Assembly: GCA_903934875.1 (NCBI GenBank)
Contig: CAIZPP010000294.1
Span: 1 to 37,886 of the forward strand
Source: an uncultured Methylococcaceae bacterium
GTDB lineage: Bacteria > Pseudomonadota > Gammaproteobacteria > Methylococcales > Methylococcaceae
DNA: 37,886 nucleotides
Reading direction: 5' to 3'
Below are positions 16,813-25,094 of the stretch, in pieces. A program made the position numbers and the translations under genes. Within the stretch, counting starts at the first letter, position 1; the number at the start of each line of letters is the position of its first letter. A model generated the notes under the pieces. It was not told the origin of the DNA, made no database searches, and worked only from the letters and a program-made list of their open reading frames with translations.

Positions 16813-16990
16813 ATTAATTCGGGCAACATTGCGCTTACCCTCAACAGATAGATCTGTCGTTGCTGTTCGTGTTGATGCCAATACGTTGAAATGGTTTCAA
16901 AGCCAAGGAGAGGAAGCCGAGAACCAAATGGCCATTGCCTTGCGAATCTATGCTGAAGCTCATCAATACGTTGGATCATCTAATAAGTAA
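16802..16990 (+). CDS. Small protein, BrnA/DUF4415-like antitoxin or control protein
   Basis: A 62-residue protein overlapping the methyltransferase end by 11 bp. [20 protein letters not shown] followed by [16 protein letters not shown] resembles the ribbon-helix-helix segment of BrnA/DUF4415 antitoxins (the xRLDxDVLxWFKxQGxxYQTRIN pattern), but the family basic residues are partly replaced. No BrnT-like toxin lies beside it. It may be an orphan antitoxin or a regulator carried with the restriction-modification remnant. Function uncertain. Confidence 0.55.
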   Translation: MESKLIRATLRLPSTDRSVVAVRVDANTLKWFQSQGEEAENQMAIALRIYAEAHQYVGSSNK

Positions 16991-17048
16991 TAGACTTGTT
17001 CCTAAACCTGTTCATGCTTCCAATACTGCCCTATTATAATAAGGTATT

Positions 17049-17171
17049 TACAGCATTTTCAACATCAATAGAGTTACTTGATAGCTGGAATGAAATGGCA
17101 AGTTATTCGGTTAACTTGAAACTTAGCTTAATATTCTTTACTAGGTGTATTATAAAGATGAAAATGCTGTA
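17049..17171. repeat. Family 1 element, complete
   Basis: A 123-bp element with termini TACAGCATTTTCAACATCAA and GATGAAAATGCTGTA. The TA at each end fits a TA target duplication. Interior and ends match the copies at 28732-28855 and 37690-37811. It bounds the AT-rich restriction-modification island on its right side. Confidence 0.9.
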
Positions 17172-17178
17172 CATATCT

Positions 17179-17217
17179 ATTTTCTTGACACCACGCGCTG
17201 CGTGGTGTCAAGAAAAT
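17179..17217. terminator. Perfect 18-bp-stem hairpin before serC
   Basis: ATTTTCTTGACACCACGC and its exact inverse are separated by GCT. It lies about 30 bp upstream of serC. It could be a bidirectional terminator or another palindromic repeat. It also holds TTGACA on both strands, but no paired -10 box is evident. Confidence 0.5.
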
Positions 17218-17246
17218 ATTATTAATACTAACCCTAAGAGGTTTAT

Positions 17247-18329
17247 ATGTCCAGAGTCTACAACTTCAGTGCCGGCCCTTCGACGATAGCGGAGGAAGTA
17301 TTGCAGCGCGCCCAGGCGGAACTGCTCGAATGGGGCAAGTCGGGCATGTCGGTGATGGAAATGAGCCATCGCGGCAAGGATTATGTTAGCATCGCCGAAA
17401 AGGCCGAGGCGGATTTCCGTGAAATACTCGGCGTTCCTGCCAATTACAAAGTGCTGTTCCTGCCGGGTGGCGCGACTGGGCAGTTTGCTGGCATCCCGTT
17501 GAATTTGCTGCGCGGCAAAACCGTTGCCAATTATGTCAACACGGGAATCTGGTCGGGCAAGGCCATTAGTGAGGCCAAAAAATATGCGGAAGTGAAGGTC
17601 GTCGCCAGTTCCAAAGAAAATGGCTTCAAGAATATTCCAGCCAGGGCGGATTGGAAAATCGACCCGGATGCCGCCTATTTGCATTACACGTCGAATGAAA
17701 CCATCAACGGCGTGGAGTTTCAGGAAATACCCGATGCGGGCGGTTTGCCCTTGGTCTGCGATATGTCGTCCAATATCCTGTCACGTTCGGTGGATGTGAG
17801 CCAATTCGGATTGATTTACGCGGGCGCGCAGAAAAACATGGGGCCGTCCGGCATTGCCGTGGTCGTCGTGCGCGATGATTTGATCGGTCAGGCTCTGCCG
17901 ATCACGCCTTCCATTTTTGATTACAAGGTCCAGGCCGAAAACGGCTCCATGCTCAACACCCCGCCCACCTATAATTGGTATTTGCTCGGGCTAGTGTTGG
18001 AATGGGTGCAAGCACAGGGCGGTTTGGCGGCGATTGAGGCACATAACCAGGCCAAGGCGGCCAAGTTGTATGCTGCCATTGACGCGTCTCCGTTCTATGC
18101 CAACCCGGTGGAACCGGCTTTCCGCTCGCGTATGAATGTGCCTTTCACCTTGGCTAAGTCGGAGTTGGAGAAAACTTTCGCCGCTCAGGCCAAGTCTGCC
18201 GGATTGGTTTCCCTAGAAGGCCATCGCTCGGTAGGCGGGATGCGCGCCAGCATTTATAATGCAATGCCAGCGGCGGGAGTGGACGCGCTGATTGAGTTCA
18301 TGGCTGAATTTGAACGGAAAAACGGTTAA
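17247..18329 (+). CDS. serC: Phosphoserine aminotransferase
   Basis: A 360-residue PLP enzyme (class V aminotransferase fold) that converts 3-phosphohydroxypyruvate to phosphoserine and also serves pyridoxal phosphate synthesis. The signature MSRVYNFSAGPSTIAEEVLQ is at the start. The PLP lysine is K196 in YAGAQKNMGPSG. The C-terminal GLVSLEGHRSVGGMRASIYN is conserved. The ribosome-binding site AAGAGG precedes ATG. Length is that of the E. coli enzyme. It works directly with serA, 246 bp downstream across an inserted palindromic element. Confidence 0.97.
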   Translation: MSRVYNFSAGPSTIAEEVLQRAQAELLEWGKSGMSVMEMSHRGKDYVSIAEKAEADFREILGVPANYKVLFLPGGATGQFAGIPLNLLRGKTVANYVNTGIWSGKAISEAKKYAEVKVVASSKENGFKNIPARADWKIDPDAAYLHYTSNETINGVEFQEIPDAGGLPLVCDMSSNILSRSVDVSQFGLIYAGAQKNMGPSGIAVVVVRDDLIGQALPITPSIFDYKVQAENGSMLNTPPTYNWYLLGLVLEWVQAQGGLAAIEAHNQAKAAKLYAAIDASPFYANPVEPAFRSRMNVPFTLAKSELEKTFAAQAKSAGLVSLEGHRSVGGMRASIYNAMPAAGVDALIEFMAEFERKNG

Positions 18330-18339
18330 GCTAGACTAT

Positions 18340-18390
18340 AGCGCGGCAACCCTTTGCCGCCAACGGTTTTAATGCCCTTACATAACATCA
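18340..18390. repeat. Family 3-like right-end remnant
   Basis: GCGGCAACCCTTTGCCGC forms a small hairpin, followed by a TTACATAACATCAG terminus resembling family 3 (TGCGTAACATCAGT). The left end is absent. Confidence 0.45.
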
Positions 18391-18396
18391 GAAGTC

Positions 18397-18521
18397 TAGG
18401 ACTTACGCAAATGCGTCTTCCAATACCGTTCGCCCTGAGCTTGTCGAAGGGTGAGCGGCATTCGCAAAGCCCATTCATGCTCCGACAGGCTCAGCACGAA
18501 CGGGGCTTTGCATAAGTCCTA
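18397..18521. repeat. Family 4 palindromic element
   Basis: A 125-bp element with termini TAGGACTTACGCAAA and TTTGCATAAGTCCTA. Inside are inverted copies of the GTTCGCCCTGAGCTTGTCGA-type repeat, which is widely dispersed in bacteria. It is inserted between serC and serA. Confidence 0.75.
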
Positions 18522-18575
18522 AAGTTACACAAATTAACAAAATCTGCGCAAGATGCGCAAAGGAACCAAAGCTGC

Positions 18576-19751
18576 ATGTTCAAAATTCTGACTTACAACA
18601 ATATTTCACCCGTAGGCCTGAACCGGTTTGCGCGTGACAAATATGAGGTTGCCTCGGAAATCCGGCATCCCGACGCGATCATGTTACGTTCGTTCAAGTT
18701 ACACGGCATCGCCATCCCAGACTCGGTAAAGTGTGTCGGTAGGGCAGGGGCTGGGGTGAACAACATTCCGGTAGCCGAATATTCCCAGCGTGGCATCCCG
18801 GTGTTCAACGCCCCCGGTGCTAATGCCAACGCAGTCAAGGAACTGGCTATCGCCGGTATGCTGCTGGCCAGCCGGAATATCTGCGAGGCGTGGGATTTCG
18901 CCAATAAGCTGGAACCCGGCGACGATGATGCAATCAACCAAAAAGTGGAAAAAGGCAAGAATAACTTCGCCGGGATCGAACTGGCGGGGAAGACGCTGGG
19001 CGTGATCGGCTTGGGTGCCATTGGCGTCAAGGTCGCAAACGCCGCGCTTGCCTTGGGCATGAAGGTTATTGGTTTTGACCCCTCGATGACGGTCGATAGC
19101 GCTTGGCAGTTGTCTTCCACGGTGGAAAAGGCATTGGGCGTGGACGATTTGGTGGGCAGGTCTGATTTTATCAGCCTGCACGTACCCTTAAACGATCATA
19201 CGCGCAATCTGATCAACCCATCCCGCATCGACCTGTTGAAAAGCACGGCTGTGTTGTTGAACTTTTCCCGGTCTGGAATCGTCGATGAAGAAGGGATTTT
19301 GGCCGCGCTTAAGGCGGGGAAGCTGCGTAATTATGTTTGCGACTTTCCCACTTCCGCTTTGCTGGGGAGCAAGGGTGTCATCCTGCTGCCGCATCTTGGC
19401 GCGTCCACTGAAGAGGCGGAGGACAATTGTGCGGTGATGGTGGCTGACCAGATTCGTGACTTTCTGGAAAACGGCAATATCCGCAATGCGGTCAATTTCC
19501 CGGAAGTGGTTTCACCCCGTGCGGATGAGGCCGTATGCCGCTTGTGCGTGACCAATGCCAATGTGCCCAATATGGTCAGCCAAATTTCCAGCGCATTGGG
19601 CGAAGCCAATCTGAACATTGTCGATTTGCTGAACAAGTCACGGGGAGAGTACGCGTATACCTTGGTTGACCTAGGGGACAGACTGTCACAGGAAACATTG
19701 GAGAGGATAGGCTCTATCCAGGGTGTGTTGTCTGCGCGCTTGATTGGATAA
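18576..19751 (+). CDS. serA: D-3-phosphoglycerate dehydrogenase
   Basis: A 391-residue NAD-dependent dehydrogenase, the first step of serine synthesis. The substrate lobe is at the N-terminus. The Rossmann motif TLGVIGLGAIGVKVANAAL is at about 139-158. The catalytic histidine is in LLPHLGASTEEAEDN, and LLNFSRSGIVDEEGILAALK is the conserved helix region. A C-terminal ACT domain (about 320-391, CVTNANVPNMVSQISSALGE) suggests serine feedback control. The length matches the shorter SerA class with one ACT domain. The ribosome-binding site AAAGGAA precedes ATG. It runs into pheA with an 18-bp gap. Confidence 0.95.
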   Translation: MFKILTYNNISPVGLNRFARDKYEVASEIRHPDAIMLRSFKLHGIAIPDSVKCVGRAGAGVNNIPVAEYSQRGIPVFNAPGANANAVKELAIAGMLLASRNICEAWDFANKLEPGDDDAINQKVEKGKNNFAGIELAGKTLGVIGLGAIGVKVANAALALGMKVIGFDPSMTVDSAWQLSSTVEKALGVDDLVGRSDFISLHVPLNDHTRNLINPSRIDLLKSTAVLLNFSRSGIVDEEGILAALKAGKLRNYVCDFPTSALLGSKGVILLPHLGASTEEAEDNCAVMVADQIRDFLENGNIRNAVNFPEVVSPRADEAVCRLCVTNANVPNMVSQISSALGEANLNIVDLLNKSRGEYAYTLVDLGDRLSQETLERIGSIQGVLSARLIG

Positions 19752-19769
19752 AGCACGGGAAGCCAGCGC

Positions 19770-20879
19770 GTGGAGAACCACAATGACAACCCAGCGGTGA
19801 TCGATCCGGCGCTTGCGGAGATTCGCAGGCAAATCGATGCCATTGACGACCAGTTACTCGAACTGCTCAGTCGGCGTGCGGTTTGCGCACAAAAAGTGGC
19901 CGAAACCAAGCAAGCCCGCGGCGAGGTGGAGTCCTTCTACCGGCCCGAACGGGAGGCCGAAGTATTGCGCAGGGTGGCGGCCAACAATCCCGGGCCATTC
20001 TCCAGCGAGACGGTGGTGCGTTTTTTCCGTGAAGTGATGTCATCCTGCCTTGCTTTGGAAAAACCGCTTGCCGTGGCGTTTCTGGGTCCCGAGGGCACTT
20101 TCACCCAGCAGGCGGCCTACAAGCATTTCGGCCACGCCATCAATGCGCAACCCTACCCGGCCATAGACGAGATTTTCCGTGCGGTGGAGGGCGGGGCCTG
20201 CCAGTATGGCGTGGTTCCGGTTGAGAACTCCACGGAGGGGGTGATCACCCACACCTTGGACAGTTTCCTGCGTTCGCCCCTGCTCATCGCCGGGGAGGTG
20301 GCATTGCGCATACATCATAATCTGATGAGCAAAGAGCGGGGTTTGGTGGATATTCGACGGGTGTTTTCCCACCAACAGTCACTGGCACAGTGTCGCCGCT
20401 GGCTGGACCGTTTCCTTCCCCATGCCGAGCGGATTAGTGTCAGCAGTAACGCCGAAGCCGCACACATCGCCTTTGTTGAGCCAGACAGTGCCGCGATAGC
20501 AGGCGAAGTGGCAGCCGAGTTGTACCGGCTGGATATACTGGAGCGGAATATAGAGGACGAACCGGACAATACGACCCGCTTTCTGGTCGTGGGCCGTCAT
20601 GCGGTCGGACCTACTGGAGAGGACAAAACATCGCTGTTAATATCAACCCACAATTCCCCTGGGTCTTTGTACAATACGCTGGAGCCGTTTGCACGTTATT
20701 CGATCAGTATGAGCAAAATCGAATCACGGCCTTCCCGCCGCGGCGTGTGGGATTATGTTTTTTTTATCGACGTTGAAGGACATCAGCAGGATGAATCCTT
20801 GGCAAAAGCACTTAAGGCTTTGGAAAAAAATGTGCTTCTGCTGAAGCTGCTAGGCTCTTATCCACGCGGCATTTTTTAG
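19770..20879 (+). CDS. pheA: P-protein: chorismate mutase/prephenate dehydratase
   Basis: A 369-residue bifunctional enzyme that makes phenylpyruvate. The AroQ chorismate mutase domain is at about 14-95 (IRRQIDAIDDQLLELLSRRA). Prephenate dehydratase follows (VAFLGPEGTFTQQAAYKHFG, YGVVPVENSTEGVITHTLDS, then NTTRFLVVG). A C-terminal ACT domain (LLISTHNSPGSLYNTLEPFA with ESRPSRR) should bind phenylalanine for feedback inhibition. The start is GTG 19770, behind a GGAAG site; the ATG 13 nt further on is out of frame. It is part of the serA-pheA-hisC-tyrA-aroA run. Confidence 0.95.
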   Translation: MENHNDNPAVIDPALAEIRRQIDAIDDQLLELLSRRAVCAQKVAETKQARGEVESFYRPEREAEVLRRVAANNPGPFSSETVVRFFREVMSSCLALEKPLAVAFLGPEGTFTQQAAYKHFGHAINAQPYPAIDEIFRAVEGGACQYGVVPVENSTEGVITHTLDSFLRSPLLIAGEVALRIHHNLMSKERGLVDIRRVFSHQQSLAQCRRWLDRFLPHAERISVSSNAEAAHIAFVEPDSAAIAGEVAAELYRLDILERNIEDEPDNTTRFLVVGRHAVGPTGEDKTSLLISTHNSPGSLYNTLEPFARYSISMSKIESRPSRRGVWDYVFFIDVEGHQQDESLAKALKALEKNVLLLKLLGSYPRGIF

Positions 20880-20916
20880 AATCTATGGAAAACAGAGCAC
20901 AAAGAGGCTAAGAGTT

Positions 20917-22032
20917 ATGCATCCTGAACAACTCGCCGTTTCCGGCGTAAGCAAGCTGACCCCCTATCAACCCGGCAAACCCATTGCAGAGTTGGAACGG
21001 GAGTTGGGAATTTCCAATATAATTAAACTGGCCTCCAACGAGAACCCGCTGGGGCCTGGTCCGAAGGCTTTGGAAGCCATACAGGCGGAGTCGGGCTCGC
21101 TGCATCTTTATCCCGATGGAGGCGGATTCGATTTGAAAGCGGCTTTGGCCGGAAAACTCGGCATTGACCCCGCGCAGATCACCTTGGGGAATGGCTCCAA
21201 TGATGTGCTGGAATTGGCCGCCCGTGCTTTTCTGTCAGCGGAAACCTCGGCGGTTTTCTCGCAACACGCATTTGCCGTTTATCCGATTGTCACGCAAGCG
21301 GTAGGCGCACACGCACATGTTGCCAAGGCCCATGACGGTACGCGTGGACCTCTCTATGGTCACGATCTGGATGCCATGCATCAGTTGATCGAAGAGGACA
21401 CCCGCCTAATTTTCATTGCCAACCCCAATAATCCGACGGGAACGTACTTGGGAAGGGACGAATTGGCGGGTTTCTTAAAGAAAGTTCCCGCACATGCCCT
21501 GACCGTCGTTGACGAAGCCTATTTTGAATATGTCAGTGAGCCGGATTACCCTAACACGCTCGAATGGCTGGAGTGTTACCCAAACCTTATCGTTACGCGC
21601 ACTTTTTCCAAAGCCTATGGTTTGGCTGGTTTGCGTGTGGGTTACGCGGTCAGCAGTTTATGCATAGCCGATTTGCTCAATCGGGTACGGCAGCCGTTTA
21701 ACGTCAATTCCTTAGCCCTAGTTGCCGCGAAGGCGGCATTGTCCGACGACGGGCATCTGCAACGGACGGTTTTGCTGAACCATGAGGGGCTTGGACTGCT
21801 TACCGAAGCTTTGGCAAAGCGGGGTTTGTCCCATATCCCGTCGGTGGGAAATTTTATTACCGCCGATGTGGGGCGGGTTGCCCTTCCGGTTTACGAGGCT
21901 TTGCTGCGTGAAGGGGTAATCGTCCGTCCCATAGCCAATTATGGCCTCCCCAACCATCTTCGTGTAACGGTCGGGACGAAAAAGGAAAATCAAGTGTTTC
22001 TGAGTGCATTGGATCGCGTTTTGGCCTTATGA
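20917..22032 (+). CDS. hisC: Histidinol-phosphate/aromatic aminotransferase
   Basis: A 371-residue class I/II PLP aminotransferase. Signatures: IIKLASNENPLGPGPKALEA near the start, FIANPNNPTGTYLGRDEL, VVDEAYFEYV, and the PLP lysine K232 in TRTFSKAYGLAGLRVGYA. By sequence it belongs to the HisC group, but it lies between prephenate dehydratase and prephenate dehydrogenase with no other his gene present. In such supraoperons HisC-type enzymes often transaminate phenylpyruvate and hydroxyphenylpyruvate, so an aromatic or dual role is likely here (inference). The last 4 bp overlap tyrA (ATGA), implying coupled translation. Confidence 0.92.
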   Translation: MHPEQLAVSGVSKLTPYQPGKPIAELERELGISNIIKLASNENPLGPGPKALEAIQAESGSLHLYPDGGGFDLKAALAGKLGIDPAQITLGNGSNDVLELAARAFLSAETSAVFSQHAFAVYPIVTQAVGAHAHVAKAHDGTRGPLYGHDLDAMHQLIEEDTRLIFIANPNNPTGTYLGRDELAGFLKKVPAHALTVVDEAYFEYVSEPDYPNTLEWLECYPNLIVTRTFSKAYGLAGLRVGYAVSSLCIADLLNRVRQPFNVNSLALVAAKAALSDDGHLQRTVLLNHEGLGLLTEALAKRGLSHIPSVGNFITADVGRVALPVYEALLREGVIVRPIANYGLPNHLRVTVGTKKENQVFLSALDRVLAL

Positions 22033-22937
22033 TCGAAAAACTTTGTATTATAGGCGTAGGGCTTATCGGTGGCTCCATCGCCAAGTCAGCACGGAAGCAA
22101 GGGCTTTGCCGCGAAATTGTAGGTGTGGATGCAGACCCGGCAAACTTGGCCAGGGCAGTGGAGTTGGGTGTCATTGATTCCGGTTTTAAGGCAAACTCCT
22201 CAGGGGATTTCGCCAATGCTGCGGAAGGGGCGGATTGGGTGGTGATTGCCACGCCCGTAGGGGCGACTCAAGGGATATTTAGCGATTTGCAGCCGGTGTG
22301 GTCGCCTGATGCAATTTACACCGATGTCGGCAGCATTAAGCAAAGTGTTGTTTGGGCCGCTGGGAAAGCCTTTGGCAAGATTCCTGCCAATTTTGTCCCG
22401 GGCCACCCGATAGCCGGGGCTGAGCGCAGCGGAGTGGATGCCGCAACGGATGGCCTTTACTTGGGCAAGCGCGTCATCTTAACGCCAACGACTGAAACAG
22501 CGCCCTCCGCAGTACGGTTGGTCGAGGAGTTCTGGACAGGGTTAGGCGCATTGGTTTCATTGATGGAACCCCTCTATCATGACCAAGTCTTCGCAGCGAC
22601 CAGCCATTTGCCGCATGTGTTGGCTTACGCATTGGTGCATATGTTGGGCAAGAAAGACGAGCAGGAAGAAATTTTCCAATATGCCGGAGCTGGCTTTCGT
22701 GATTTCACCCGGATTGCATCCAGTAACCCTGCGATGTGGCGGGACATCTGCTTGCTTAACAGCGAACAGATCATTCCCTTGCTCAATTCAATGGGCGAGG
22801 AATTAAAGCAAGTGGCGAGCATGATGGGGCAAAATTCCGTTGAGCCAGCCGAAAAATTACTGCATTATTTCTCCGCGGCCCGTAATGCCCGGCAACGCTT
22901 TCTTGCCCAGTCACTGCCCGAGCTTGGGTCGAACTGA
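22029..22937 (+). CDS. tyrA: Prephenate dehydrogenase
   Basis: A 302-residue monofunctional TyrA-type NAD(P)-dependent dehydrogenase of tyrosine synthesis. The N-terminal Rossmann motif CIIGVGLIGGSIAKSARKQG is at about 6-25. The substrate region GHPIAGAERSGVDAATDGLY carries the catalytic histidine. The helical domain has DQVFAATSHLPHVLAYALV. No chorismate mutase or ACT domain is fused. The start overlaps the hisC stop by 4 bp. In many relatives tyrA and aroA overlap or are fused; here a 60-bp gap with a family 1 terminus lies between them. Confidence 0.94.
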   Translation: MIEKLCIIGVGLIGGSIAKSARKQGLCREIVGVDADPANLARAVELGVIDSGFKANSSGDFANAAEGADWVVIATPVGATQGIFSDLQPVWSPDAIYTDVGSIKQSVVWAAGKAFGKIPANFVPGHPIAGAERSGVDAATDGLYLGKRVILTPTTETAPSAVRLVEEFWTGLGALVSLMEPLYHDQVFAATSHLPHVLAYALVHMLGKKDEQEEIFQYAGAGFRDFTRIASSNPAMWRDICLLNSEQIIPLLNSMGEELKQVASMMGQNSVEPAEKLLHYFSAARNARQRFLAQSLPELGSN

Positions 22938-22954
22938 AAGAGTTTGTTATGGCA

Positions 22955-22980
22955 GTAATTTATCAGTTGAAAACGCTGTA
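22955..22980. repeat. Family 1 right-end remnant upstream of aroA
   Basis: AGTAATTTATCAGTTGAAAACGCTGTA-type sequence, a decayed version of the inverted left arm with an exact terminus TTGAAAACGCTGTA. It ends 17 bp before the aroA start. Confidence 0.55.
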
Positions 22981-22997
22981 ACCAAATATGTGGTGTT

Positions 22998-24320
22998 TTG
23001 ATGAATAATAATAATGTGATTTTCCGAGTCTTTCCCGGAGGAACCCTGCACGGCGTTGCCCGTGTCCCCGGTGATAAATCTATCTCCCACCGTTCAATTA
23101 TGCTGGGGTCCATTGCCGAAGGAGTGACTCACATCACCGGTTTTTTGGAAGCTGAGGATTGTCTGTCCACTATGAACGCTTTCCGTGCCATGGGGGTCCA
23201 AATCGAAGGGCCGGAGCAGGGGGTTGTCACCGTCCACGGTGTCGGGATGCACGGTTTGAAGGCACCTAATGAACCACTTTACTTGGGAAACTCGGGCACT
23301 TCTATGCGTCTGCTCTCAGGTTTGCTGGCCGGTCAGTCATTTGATGCGGTTTTGACCGGCGATTCGTCCCTGAGCCGACGTCCAATGAAACGTGTGACCG
23401 ATCCTCTGCGGCAAATGGGTGCGGTAATCAAAACATCGCCCAATGGGACCGCGCCTATCAGAATCAGGGGCAGCGGGCCGCTGGAGGCCATCCATTACGA
23501 TATGCCCATTGCCAGCGCCCAAGTCAAATCCTGTCTGCTGCTCGCCGGACTCTATGCTGACGGCGAGACTGGCGTTACCGAACCAGCGCCCACCCGCGAC
23601 CATACCGAGCGGATGTTGGCGGGTTTCGGTTATCCGGTAAAACAGGTTGGTAATCGCATTACGGTCTGTCCAGGCGGCAAACTGGTAGCCGCAGACATTG
23701 ATGTGCCTAGCGATATCTCATCGGCAGCATTTTTTATGGTGGGGGCCGCGATTGCCGAGAACGCGGACTTGACTCTGCTTCATGTCGGTGTGAATCCCAC
23801 CCGTACCGGTGTCATCGACATTCTGCGGCTGATGGGTGCCAACATCGAAATACTCAATGAGCAAATGGTCGGGGGCGAGCCGGTGGCAGACCTGCGCATC
23901 CGTTCAAGCCGGCTTAAAGGCGTGCAAATTCCCGAGAATCTCGTCCCTTTGGCCATTGATGAGTTCCCTGTGCTGTTCGTAGCGGCCGCTTGTGCGGTCG
24001 GCGAGACCCGGCTCAGTGGCGCGGCAGAACTGCGCGTAAAAGAAAGTGACCGCATCCAGGTCATGGCCGATGGTTTGCAGTCTTTGGGTGTTCACGCCAT
24101 CGCCACGCCCGACGGTATGGTTATCCAGCCGCGTCCGATCAAGGGTGGCAAGGTGGATTCCCACGGCGACCACCGCATTGCCATGTCCTTTGCCATTGCC
24201 AGCCTGCGTGCCAGTGGGCCGATTTATATCAATGATTGCGCCAACGTTAATACTTCATTTCCTACCTTTGTCAATCTTGCCAAGGGTTTGGGGTTGAACA
24301 TCATGGTATGCACGGAGTGA
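22998..24320 (+). CDS. aroA: 3-phosphoshikimate 1-carboxyvinyltransferase (EPSP synthase)
   Basis: A 440-residue enzyme of the shikimate pathway that joins PEP to shikimate 3-phosphate. Motifs: VPGDKSISHRSIMLGSIAEG near the start, YLGNSGTSMRLLSGLLAG, SAQVKSCLLLAGLYADGETG, ELRVKESDRIQVMADGLQSL and DHRIAMSFAIA. The GDKSISHRS form and overall length resemble class II enzymes, but the glycine of the NxGT motif is kept, so glyphosate response cannot be judged. The ribosome-binding site is weak; the leader contains a family 1 terminus. The stop overlaps the cmk start region. Confidence 0.95.
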   Translation: MMNNNNVIFRVFPGGTLHGVARVPGDKSISHRSIMLGSIAEGVTHITGFLEAEDCLSTMNAFRAMGVQIEGPEQGVVTVHGVGMHGLKAPNEPLYLGNSGTSMRLLSGLLAGQSFDAVLTGDSSLSRRPMKRVTDPLRQMGAVIKTSPNGTAPIRIRGSGPLEAIHYDMPIASAQVKSCLLLAGLYADGETGVTEPAPTRDHTERMLAGFGYPVKQVGNRITVCPGGKLVAADIDVPSDISSAAFFMVGAAIAENADLTLLHVGVNPTRTGVIDILRLMGANIEILNEQMVGGEPVADLRIRSSRLKGVQIPENLVPLAIDEFPVLFVAAACAVGETRLSGAAELRVKESDRIQVMADGLQSLGVHAIATPDGMVIQPRPIKGGKVDSHGDHRIAMSFAIASLRASGPIYINDCANVNTSFPTFVNLAKGLGLNIMVCTE

Positions 24321-24325
24321 TGCGG

Positions 24326-24991
24326 ATGAGCAACAATATTCCGATCATGACCCTGGATGGCCCCGCCGGTGCCGGCAAAGGAACGGTTAGCCGGGCAATT
24401 GCGAAAACGCTTGGTTGGCAATACCTTGACAGCGGTGCGATTTACCGTTCCCTAGCCATTGCGGTGCAAGATGCCGGGGTACTATTGGACGATATAGGCG
24501 GCATTGTCGACATCGCCAATAAAATGGATCTGCGTTTCGGGTCGGGTGAAGCGCCTTCAGTTTTTTTATACGGACAGTCAATCACGGACCGCATTACTAG
24601 CGAAACCTGCGGGCACATTACCTCGAAAATTGCCGCCAACGGCCTAGTTCGGCAGGCTTTATTGCAAAAACAGCGCGAATTTTGCAGATTTCCCGGATTG
24701 GTGGCGGACGGGCGGGATATGGGCACGGTGGTATTTCCTGAGGCCAAATATAAGGTTTATTTGACCGCCAGTGCCGAAGAGCGTGCAAAACGCCGATTTA
24801 AGCAGTTGAAAGAGAAAGGAATAGATGTTAGCCTAATGGGTCTGGCAAAAGAGATTGAGGAAAGGGACAGGCGCGATATGGAACGTAGTGTGGCGCCGCT
24901 GAAAATGGCCGATGGCGCGGTGTTAGTGGATTCTTCCGATATGCGTATCGACGAAGTCATTGACCGTTGCTTGGGTCTGCTTGCAGCCTGA
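24326..24991 (+). CDS. cmk: Cytidylate kinase
   Basis: A 221-residue P-loop kinase that phosphorylates CMP and dCMP. The Walker A TLDGPAGAGKGTVSRAIAK is at about 9-27. YLDSGAIYRSLA and VADGRDMGTVVFPEAKYKVY are the conserved CMP-binding and catalytic segments. The LID-region arginines are in EERDRRDMERSVAPL. I choose ATG 24326 because GGAG lies 8 nt before it; ATG 24308 and 24320 are possible alternatives. The cmk-rpsA order is conserved in proteobacteria. Confidence 0.94.
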   Translation: MSNNIPIMTLDGPAGAGKGTVSRAIAKTLGWQYLDSGAIYRSLAIAVQDAGVLLDDIGGIVDIANKMDLRFGSGEAPSVFLYGQSITDRITSETCGHITSKIAANGLVRQALLQKQREFCRFPGLVADGRDMGTVVFPEAKYKVYLTASAEERAKRRFKQLKEKGIDVSLMGLAKEIEERDRRDMERSVAPLKMADGAVLVDSSDMRIDEVIDRCLGLLAA

Positions 24992-25094
24992 ATCAACCGA
25001 ATGTCAGTTGGCCGCCGGAATACGGCGAAATGTTCAACCCTACCCAAATCCAAACAGATGCCCTGCCGTCTGCTCGGAGTAAAAGAAGATTGTC

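Noticed and set aside
16996-17289. 97-codon frame between the BrnA-like gene and serC
   Set aside because: Most of it is the family 1 element and the perfect hairpin, and it runs into serC in another frame.
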